The position numbers were made by a program, and so were the translations under genes. DNA of 5,704 bases. Source: Nitrospina sp. Its GTDB lineage: Bacteria; Nitrospinota; Nitrospinia; Nitrospinales; VA-1. The stretch spans positions 1-5,704 of the forward strand of contig JABGTQ010000183.1 of assembly GCA_018647025.1 (NCBI GenBank), given 5' to 3'. This document shows, one piece after another, positions 1-5,124 of the stretch. Position 1 is the stretch's first letter. Each line of letters starts with the position of its first letter. The notes under the pieces are model-generated. The model searched no databases. It worked only from the letters and a program-made list of their open reading frames with translations, and was not told where the DNA came from.

Positions 1-314
1 CCATGAAGGCAGAAGACTTTGAATTGCCCACTCGAAAAATGCACCATCTCTTCCAACCTTCCATCTTTCCAAAGACAAAAAATGTTTGGGAAACCGTTCG
101 TATCATCGCAACCGAGTTGAGCTGCAACCCTATTGAGGTTGCCGTTGCCTGGGTTCTCAAACAAGAAAACATTTTCACAGCTATTGTAGGATCGCGAAAA
201 TCCGAACAAGTTAAAGAGTTTGCCTCCGCAGGTGATCTGGAGTTGAGTAAGGAACATTTATCCCGCCTAACCAAAGCCAGCAACGACTTTCCCGCTGTCA
301 AAGTCCGAGGTTGA
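1..314 (+). CDS. Aldo/keto reductase, C-terminal part (5' end outside window)
   Basis: This is the last 103 residues of an NAD(P)H-dependent aldo/keto reductase, a cytosolic TIM-barrel oxidoreductase. The ATG at base 3 is probably internal: the family is usually about 300 or more residues long and the frame is open to the window edge. The visible part holds the family's C-terminal signature: a helix with VAVAWVLKQ (residues 46-54), then TAIVGSRKSEQVKE (59-72), whose G-S-R/K segment matches the known loop that binds the 2'-phosphate of NADPH. It ends with LSKEHLSRL (81-89), the usual last helix before the tail. The stop TGA at 312-314 is clear. No intrinsic terminator follows, and the next plus-strand gene starts 46 bases later. 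The substrate cannot be told from this fragment. The family call is firm; the subfamily is unknown. Confidence 0.9.
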   Translation, partial: MKAEDFELPTRKMHHLFQPSIFPKTKNVWETVRIIATELSCNPIEVAVAWVLKQENIFTAIVGSRKSEQVKEFASAGDLELSKEHLSRLTKASNDFPAVKVRG

Positions 315-360
315 AAACTTCCTCCTTTCCCTGTTCCTCATAAACCCTTATTATTGAATC

Positions 361-687
361 ATGAACGATGACGATGAAAAATGGGAAGAACCACTAGAGG
401 GAAATGGCCTGACACTGGGCCCCGAAGAAACGCTGAAGCGAGAAATAGAAAAATCGAAATCGCTCAAGGTGGACCGTCTACGGTTGAAAGATGAAATCGA
501 AAAACTTAAAGAACAAAAAGAAAACCTACAAGAAAAAAATCATCAGCTCCATAGAAGAATCGAAGCTTTGAGCAGCGAGAGTCACAATAGCCAGCCCGAA
601 AATCATGCCAAGAAAAAGAATGAATTAATACCTTTCCTTATCGCCCTTACACTGTTTTCGGCTCTGTACTTTTTTTTCCGCAACTAA
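361..687 (+). CDS. Small coiled-coil protein with C-terminal membrane anchor, function unknown
   Basis: I do not recognise this 108-residue protein as a named family. It has three parts. Residues 1-24 are an acidic head (MNDDDEKWEEP). Residues about 25-72 are a charged helix with leucines spaced exactly seven apart at 35, 42, 49, 56, 63 and 70; the matching a positions include I46, N60 and I67, as expected for a parallel leucine zipper. After a Ser/Asn-rich linker and a KKK cluster (84-86), residues 89-106 form one hydrophobic helix ending in FFFRN. The layout suggests a dimer whose coiled coil lies in the cytoplasm and is held to the inner membrane by its tail. No clear SD precedes the ATG at 361, so the start is less certain, though no better in-frame start was seen. 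It could be a scaffold or envelope-associated factor, but nothing shows which. Confidence 0.75.
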   Translation: MNDDDEKWEEPLEGNGLTLGPEETLKREIEKSKSLKVDRLRLKDEIEKLKEQKENLQEKNHQLHRRIEALSSESHNSQPENHAKKKNELIPFLIALTLFSALYFFFRN

Positions 688-695
688 TCGCGGGA

Positions 696-741
696 ATTGC
701 TGTTTTTATGCTAAAATGCAGCAATATTCATCGAAATATTG
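696..741 (+). promoter_or_regulatory. Two overlapping, mutually exclusive leader hairpins
   Basis: Hairpin 1 pairs 696-702 (ATTGCTG) with 719-725 (CAGCAAT) and continues after a small internal loop with 704-708 (TTTTA) pairing 712-716 (TAAAA). Hairpin 2 pairs 722-728 (CAATATT) with 735-741 (AATATTG) around a six-base loop. The two share 722-725 and cannot form together. Hairpin 2 is followed four bases later by six Ts (746-751), like a weak intrinsic terminator. The element lies just after the coiled-coil gene and 107 bases before the PuuD-like gene. It could end the upstream transcript, act as an attenuator for the downstream gene, or be chance AT-rich pairing. Confidence 0.35.
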
Positions 742-847
742 AATCTTTTTTCTCTATTTCCCCATCAAATAAAAATACCCCCTAAAAGGGAAACCGAATA
801 ATTGTGACCTGAGAAATATCAACCAAATCTATTGAGAGGAAAACCAA

Positions 848-1312
848 ATGTGGGTTTATGAATTTTTTCATGTAATCATCGGAATTTTATGGATAGGCTT
901 GTTGTATTTCTTTAATCTGGTTCAAGTGCAGTCCATGCCAAAAATGGTTGAGGCCGGCGCAGCAAAGCCTTATACACAGATCATTTTGCCAAAAGCTTTA
1001 TTCTTTTTCCGTCATGCCGCATTGTGGACGGTTATCACCGGAATCGCCTATTACATCGCCGGACGTGGAGTCGTACAGGGAATTCCCAGTGGTGAAATTA
1101 TGATCGGTATGTTGCTCGGAATTATCATGGCTGGTAACGTCTGGTTCATTATCTGGCCAAACCAGAAAAAAATCATTGCCGGTGAACTCGAAGGTGATGC
1201 TCTGGCAAAAGCAAAAAGAATGGCATTTCTTGCAAGCCGCACCAACGCATGGCTCTCGATTCCCATGCTGATCGGTATGATCTCTGCCAACCACGGCGGT
1301 ATCATGTTTTAA
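848..1312 (+). CDS. Four-helix membrane protein, urate oxidase N-terminal (PuuD/DUF989)-like, stand-alone
   Basis: This 154-residue integral membrane protein resembles the N-terminal membrane domain of PuuD-type urate hydroxylases (Urate_ox_N). The most diagnostic parts are WPNQKKII (103-110) and SRTNAWLSIPMLIGM (130-144), plus the N-terminal WVYEFFHVIIGILWIG (2-17). Helices fall at about 4-24, 52-72, 83-103 and 130-147. H8, H56 and H149 are possible haem or metal ligands, but that is inference. Full PuuD proteins are much longer and carry a C-terminal cytochrome c domain; here the gene stops after the membrane part, so urate oxidation should not be assumed. The start is well supported: GAGAGGA at 834-840 lies seven bases before the ATG. 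It appears monocistronic, with a leader containing alternative hairpins and a strong terminator at 1372-1413. Confidence 0.8.
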   Translation: MWVYEFFHVIIGILWIGLLYFFNLVQVQSMPKMVEAGAAKPYTQIILPKALFFFRHAALWTVITGIAYYIAGRGVVQGIPSGEIMIGMLLGIIMAGNVWFIIWPNQKKIIAGELEGDALAKAKRMAFLASRTNAWLSIPMLIGMISANHGGIMF

Positions 1313-1371
1313 CTGGCTAACGTCATGAGCAATTGATTGCCATTAAGCTTCTAGATATAGGAAATTCAAAA

Positions 1372-1413
1372 AGGGGTTCGTCCACTGTCAAGGGGATGAG
1401 CCCCTATTTTATT
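1372..1413 (+). terminator. Intrinsic terminator of the PuuD-like gene
   Basis: The arm 1372-1383 (AGGGGTTCGTCC) pairs over 12 positions, two of them G-U, with 1394-1405 (GGATGAGCCCCT) around a 10-base loop. The stem ends in four G-C pairs and is followed directly by ATTTTATT. A run of five As just before the stem means it might also stop transcripts coming from the opposite side, although no minus-strand gene is close by. Confidence 0.85.
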
Positions 1414-1467
1414 GCAATTCATATGGATTCTCTAAAATCTAAATGGAAATTATCATAATTTTAAAAT

Positions 1468-1472
1468 AGGAG
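1468..1472 (+). promoter_or_regulatory. Shine-Dalgarno site of the broken DoxX-like gene
   Basis: AGGAG lies six bases before the ATG at 1479, which is ideal spacing. The GTG at 1571, which opens the longest intact frame, has no SD before it. This marks 1479 as the original start of the gene, although only 11 codons can now be read from it before a TAA at 1512. Confidence 0.6.
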
Positions 1473-1478
1473 CTATAT

Positions 1479-1828
1479 ATGATTATTTCAACTTCTGGTT
1501 TAATGTATACATAAAAAGCTCTAGTGGCTGGTTCAATTTTTTTGTTTGGGTAGTCCGATACCAAAATATTGTGGAAGAATTTAGGACTTATGGGTTACCC
1601 ATTTGGTTAAGAGATCTCGTTGGAATACTAAAATTGTCTTTCCTTATAATGTTGTTTAGTAACGATTTAAGCATAGTTATATTTGGCTCATTAGGGATTG
1701 CCGGTTTAATGTTTGCTGCACTGTTTACCCATTTAAGAATAAAAAATCCTCTTTACAAAATGCTGCCCTCCATGAGTCTAATGCTAATTAGTTTCATAAT
1801 AGCTGTATTTAGTTTTCAAGATTTATAA
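1479..1828 (+). pseudogene. DoxX-like membrane protein gene, 5' end disrupted
   Basis: The intact part, 1571-1828, encodes VEEFRTYGLP, WLRDLVGILK, a central hydrophobic segment ending in FTHLRIKNPL, and a last hydrophobic segment. This order fits DoxX-like (DoxX_2-type) four-helix membrane proteins with the first helix missing. That helix is found just upstream in another frame. From the ATG at 1479 (SD at 1468-1472) one reads MIISTSGLMYT, a TAA (1512), KALVAGSIFLFG, a TAG (1551) and SDTKI. Joining this to VEEF needs a one-base backward shift between about 1554 and 1571. Two stops plus one shift within 90 bases point to decay rather than recoding. The alternative is a shortened protein of 85 residues from GTG at 1571, but that start has no SD. 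The family's role is poorly defined. The next gene's SD overlaps this stop, so the two were probably co-translated. Confidence 0.6.
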
Positions 1829-1839
1829 AGGAAATAAGA

Positions 1840-2049
1840 ATGTCAGGTCAAAAAAAATGGCTAGTAACATGGGCGCGAACTGTGGGAATGCCCATTGGTA
1901 TAACAGACGAAGACGATCCAAAATTTTTGCCGATAACTCAAGTTAATGTGAAAAGGGCATTAGCATTAAGAACGTTTTGGATTGTATTACATGTTGTTAC
2001 ATGTTTGTTTATTATTGTAGGGAATGGGCGTGTATTAGGACTCTGGTAG
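1840..2049 (+). CDS. Small single-pass membrane protein, function unknown
   Basis: This 69-residue protein belongs to no family I recognise. Residues 1-43 are polar and probably cytoplasmic, with a distinctive KKWLVTWARTVGMPIG segment (5-20), an acidic cluster DEDDP (23-27) and KR at 38-39. Residues about 44-62 form one hydrophobic helix containing H51 and C55, and the chain ends GNGRVLGLW. The start is well supported: AAAGGA at 1827-1832 lies seven bases before the ATG and overlaps the TAA of the DoxX-like frame, so translation of the two was probably coupled. It may be a partner or small subunit of the DoxX-like membrane protein; that is inference from position alone. The intact reading frame and good SD argue that it is real even though its neighbour is broken. 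Confidence 0.7.
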   Translation: MSGQKKWLVTWARTVGMPIGITDEDDPKFLPITQVNVKRALALRTFWIVLHVVTCLFIIVGNGRVLGLW

Positions 2050-2285
2050 TTTTATTCAAGCAATTTCTGTGTGGATGTTACTCCTTTAAAATTTGATTTA
2101 TTTCAAGAATTGATTTCAATCGAGAATAAAGTTGTTACATAATTCAAATTTAAGGTCTACCATCTTCAAGAGAAATAAACCCCTTAGGATTCTATTATTC
2201 AATTCTTTTAGGCACACACCCATCAAAGTTGCAAGGATACGGCCTTTATAATATTATTTTTCATAAATAGGGTTTCGTTTAACAA
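2050..2285. other. Convergent intergenic region without recognised features
   Basis: This gap separates the plus-strand small membrane protein from the minus-strand antiporter. Both genes end here, so terminators are expected. I find only weak AT-rich inverted repeats (GATTTCAATC near 2112-2121 and ATAATATTAT near 2249-2258), and none has a G-C-rich stem with a T tail. A 35-codon minus-strand frame at 2116-2223 has no SD and looks accidental. Confidence 0.5.
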
Positions 2286-4244
2286 CTACTGGGGCCCTTT
2301 TTGTAAATATTCAATCGATTTATCTAATTGCATGTGACTGCCAAATAAAATAAGCATATCACCCGACATAATTAAAAATTCAGGTTCAGGGTTTGGATAC
2401 GGTTGATTCTTCCTAACTACAGCAATAATGATTGCACCTGAACTAATTTCTATTTTTTTCAAAGTTTTTCCACAGGCCCATGAATCTTCTAAAATAAGAT
2501 TCGATTCTGTCAAAGTAGCGGTTAAATATGTTGAAAACTTCTTTAAACTTTCAGTATTTAAAGATATCCCTCGGAACATACTATACCCTTCCATCCTAAT
2601 TAACTCTACTTGTTGCTCAATGATATTATTTGGAATTCGATAATCTCTTAAAACTCTGCAAAATATTTCTATGGAAGTTTCAAATTCTTCCGGAATTACT
2701 TCATCCGCACCAGCCGCTTTCAACTCTTCTACTTGAGAAGTCAAACGAGTCCGGACCATTATTTTTATATCCGGGTTTAGCTTACGAGTCAGTCGAACAG
2801 CCCTTTCCGTACTCACCTGATCACTAATGGCATAAACTATCATTCGCGCTTGTTTCAATCCTGCCCGTAAAAGCGTTTCCTCTTGAGTACAATCCCCATA
2901 ATGCGTATTAAGGCCTTCTGTTAAAGCCCGTTTAACCTTTTCACCACTTAGTTCTAAAACTAAAAACGGAATCTGTGCTTCCTTAAGAACCTTGGCCAAA
3001 GTCCTTCCACCAAGACCATAACCAGAAATAATCACATGATCGGATAAAGTTTCTTCTTTATACTCTTTATTATCTTCTATACTCATGCCAGAAAATATCC
3101 GAATAGATAATTTTGAAGAAATTTGAATCATTAAAGGAGCAACCAACATTGTTAAAATTGCCATAATCAATATTTGTTGATATTGATCACCATTAAAAAG
3201 TCCCCGCTCAAGACCGATTGCAGCAAGGATAAGAGAGAATTCACCTATCTGCGCCAACCTCATACCAACTATCAAAGAAATTCTAATAGGATTTTTTAAA
3301 AATAGGCAAGAAAGAATAGCTAAAAACATTTTTATTAGAACAACACTGACCGCAAGCCCCAAATAAAATAAAATTGAATCAAAAAATATCCCCACTTGTA
3401 AAAGCATTCCAATGGAGATAAAAAATATGCTGCTGAAATAATCGCGAAGAGGAAGAATATCAATTATAATCTGATGGTTGTACTCAGAATCCGAAATAAT
3501 CATCCCCGCAATTAAAGCGCCCATTGCCAAAGTCAAACCCATCTTTGCGGAAACCCAACCTGTAATAAGAATTATAAAAATAACTGAAAGGGTCAGATGC
3601 TCCTTATTACCTATATGCGCAATCCACGCAAGCATTCGGGGTACAATTAATTTTGAAAGAAAGAATATTACAACAATAGCTGCAATAGATTGAAGCATTG
3701 CAAGAAAGAAATGCATTGGTGATAAGGTTCCGGCCTCGGCCAAAAGAGGCATCAAAAGCATAATCGGAACCACACATATATCCTGAAACAAAAGGATACC
3801 AATACAAAGTTTGCCATGAAGGGTATCTATTTCTGCTCGATCTGTAATCATTTTAAGGACAATAGCAGTACTACTTAAAGCAGTAATCAATCCAAAAGCG
3901 ATACTCTGGTTTTGCTCAAATCCATATAAATGTAATATCCAACCCACCGAACCTGCCGTAAGAATTAATTGAAAACCTCCTACCCCTAAAATTGAAACTA
4001 AATCTTTTAAAAGGCGTTTGAGTGAAAACTCTAAACCGATTACAAAAAGAAGTAGAATCACACCTAATTCAGCGAGGTGCTTGACAGACTCGACATCCCC
4101 AATCAATTGAGCGCCGTAAGGACCGATTAAAACCCCAGCAACGAGATAACCCATTACAGAGGGTAATTTGATTTTATGAAACAAAAGGTTTATAGGAAGT
4201 GAGACAAGGAGTAGTATGGCGAGGTCTTCAATCAAATGAACCAT
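2286..4244 (-). CDS. CPA2-type monovalent cation/proton antiporter with RCK_N and RCK_C domains (KefB/KefC-like)
   Basis: This complete 652-residue inner-membrane antiporter probably exchanges K+ or Na+ for H+. Residues 1-385 form the Na_H_Exchanger domain with about 12-13 helices. Family marks include LLLFVIGLEFSLKRLL (64-79), TALSSTAIVLKMI (121-133), LLFQDICVVP (151-160) with the conserved QD pair at 154-155, and AQIGEFSLIL (331-340). Residues 402-520 are an RCK_N (TrkA-N) domain: HVIISGYGLGG (403-413) is its nucleotide-binding glycine loop, and acidic E431 at the end of the second strand suggests NAD(H). Residues about 540-648 are an RCK_C-like domain (GAIIIAVVR, 603-611; SGDMLILFG, 627-635). 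The HALESD regulatory loop of E. coli KefC is replaced by HQIIID (257-262), so glutathione gating is unlikely to be the same. The ATG at 4244 has no obvious SD. It stands alone, converging on the plus-strand genes. Confidence 0.93.
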   Translation of the reverse strand: MVHLIEDLAILLLVSLPINLLFHKIKLPSVMGYLVAGVLIGPYGAQLIGDVESVKHLAELGVILLLFVIGLEFSLKRLLKDLVSILGVGGFQLILTAGSVGWILHLYGFEQNQSIAFGLITALSSTAIVLKMITDRAEIDTLHGKLCIGILLFQDICVVPIMLLMPLLAEAGTLSPMHFFLAMLQSIAAIVVIFFLSKLIVPRMLAWIAHIGNKEHLTLSVIFIILITGWVSAKMGLTLAMGALIAGMIISDSEYNHQIIIDILPLRDYFSSIFFISIGMLLQVGIFFDSILFYLGLAVSVVLIKMFLAILSCLFLKNPIRISLIVGMRLAQIGEFSLILAAIGLERGLFNGDQYQQILIMAILTMLVAPLMIQISSKLSIRIFSGMSIEDNKEYKEETLSDHVIISGYGLGGRTLAKVLKEAQIPFLVLELSGEKVKRALTEGLNTHYGDCTQEETLLRAGLKQARMIVYAISDQVSTERAVRLTRKLNPDIKIMVRTRLTSQVEELKAAGADEVIPEEFETSIEIFCRVLRDYRIPNNIIEQQVELIRMEGYSMFRGISLNTESLKKFSTYLTATLTESNLILEDSWACGKTLKKIEISSGAIIIAVVRKNQPYPNPEPEFLIMSGDMLILFGSHMQLDKSIEYLQKGPQ

Positions 4245-4285
4245 ATTAGAAAGGCAGCATGAGGTTTAAAGTTTATGATTCAAGC

Positions 4286-4441
4286 TTATTTTTCAGAGTG
4301 AATTAAAAGAAGTACTAAAGATATGATAAAGCCCATTTTCATAGATATAGGCTTCCAATAAAAAGATTGGTTAAAATAACCTTTAATTGCCAGGCCGATC
4401 ATCATATTTAAAGATATATCAGCATATTTCTCAGCCCACAA
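4286..4441 (-). CDS. Candidate small membrane ORF or gene remnant upstream of the antiporter
   Basis: A minus-strand frame runs from a possible TTG at 4441 to TAA at 4286-4288 and reads WAEKYADISLNMM, then GLAIKGYFNQSFYWKP, SMKMGFIISLVLLLIHSEK. That is 51 residues from the TTG, or 39 from the ATG at 4405. The composition looks protein-like: an amphipathic start, one clear hydrophobic helix near the C-terminus (about the last 16 residues) and a sensible charge pattern. The TTG has a weak GGA nine bases upstream; the ATG has no SD. The same frame continues upstream past a TAA (4445-4447) as SITYPAGK, which also looks coding, so this may be the 3' remnant of a larger decayed gene. I do not recognise the family. 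It ends 41 bases before the antiporter start. Confidence 0.35.
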   Translation of the reverse strand: MWAEKYADISLNMMIGLAIKGYFNQSFYWKPISMKMGFIISLVLLLIHSEK

Positions 4442-4533
4442 TATTTATTTTCCAGCAGGATACGTAATAGATAAAAATATTTATTGGATATTACACCTTA
4501 AACAGAATTTATTTAAAAAATTAGATTTAATAA

Positions 4534-5073
4534 TTAACTTGAAAATGTTCTGATGTATTGAATTAACTGCCAAATCTTTTTATCTGACAAATGCTTGTAA
4601 GATGGCATTCCTGCTTCATCTATTCCTTCCTTTATCACCCAGAATAATTCACCATCTGTAATTTTATTCATATATTTTTTACATGTGAGATTTCTTGGGG
4701 GCTTATGTGCTAAATCAGCCATCGAACCATCCCCCTTCCCTTCCATTCCATGACAAAATTTGCAAGCTTTCCTGGCTTTAAGCCTAAATAGAACCTTTCC
4801 CTTTTTAAGATTTCTAGGTTCGTTACGTAAAGGACTAATTTTGTTTTTAAATTCTTTAGGTGCCGGAGAAACTTGTCGTATTTTAGGACATGGCTGACCT
4901 TGATCACCAACATCATCTTCCTCATCATCCAGATGATCCTCATCTATTAAATGAGAGTTTTTATTGGTATTTGCATATAAATCATTAATCAGTAAGGGGT
5001 TTAGTAATAAAGTAAAACTATAAAACATCAAGACTACAAACAAGGTTTTATTTTTCTTATTAGACTTAGACAT
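4534..5073 (-). CDS. Secreted monohaem cytochrome c
   Basis: This 179-residue protein is exported and carries one covalent haem, so it should act in electron transfer outside the cytoplasm. Residues 1-34 are a signal sequence: lysine-rich start, hydrophobic core VVLMFYSFTLLL, and a probable cut near YANT (33-36). An acidic stretch follows (DEDHLDDEEDD, 44-54), then a proline-rich segment beginning PCPKI. The cytochrome c domain spans about 88-177: GKVLF, the haem site C104-K-F-C107-H108, GKGDG (112-116), PPRNLTC (125-131), and GMPSYK with M156 as the likely sixth ligand. Cysteines 62 and 131 lie outside the haem motif and might form a disulfide. It lies 51 bases downstream of the SUMF-domain gene and is probably cotranscribed with it. 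The redox partner is unknown. The start is the only good in-frame ATG before the signal sequence. Confidence 0.9.
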   Translation of the reverse strand: MSKSNKKNKTLFVVLMFYSFTLLLNPLLINDLYANTNKNSHLIDEDHLDDEEDDVGDQGQPCPKIRQVSPAPKEFKNKISPLRNEPRNLKKGKVLFRLKARKACKFCHGMEGKGDGSMADLAHKPPRNLTCKKYMNKITDGELFWVIKEGIDEAGMPSYKHLSDKKIWQLIQYIRTFSS

Positions 5074-5074
5074 T

Positions 5075-5079
5075 TCCTT
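5075..5079 (-). promoter_or_regulatory. Shine-Dalgarno-like site unusually close to the cytochrome start
   Basis: On the minus strand AAGGA (5079-5075) is separated from the ATG (5073-5071) by a single A, far shorter than the usual five to nine bases. No downstream in-frame start keeps the signal sequence whole with better spacing. Either initiation here is inefficient or depends on coupling with the upstream gene, or the match is accidental. Confidence 0.3.
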
Positions 5080-5124
5080 AATTTATTTAATTTAATGATA
5101 TTTAAAGATGAGAGGTAGATAAAA

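Noticed and set aside
998..1305. Two minus-strand frames opposite the PuuD-like gene (998-1294 and 1051-1305).
   Set aside because: They are shadows of a well-supported plus-strand gene with a good SD and family motifs.
1412..1438. A promoter-like pair, TTGCAA (1412-1417) and TAAAAT (1433-1438), before the DoxX-like gene.
   Set aside because: The spacing is only 15 bases and the region is AT-rich, so the match is too weak to annotate.
1512..1553. Stop-codon reassignment or readthrough at TAA 1512 and TAG 1551.
   Set aside because: Both stop types end other genes here normally (TAA at 1828, 685 and 1310; TAG at 2047), and a frame change is needed as well, so decay is simpler.
2116..2223. A 35-codon minus-strand frame (MGVCLKELNN...) in the convergent gap.
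   Set aside because: It has no SD, no recognisable motif, and lies in AT-rich sequence where such short frames are expected by chance.
4440..4485. A direct repeat AATATTTATT at 4440-4449 and 4476-4485.
   Set aside because: It consists only of A and T within low-complexity sequence, and no third copy or associated feature was seen.
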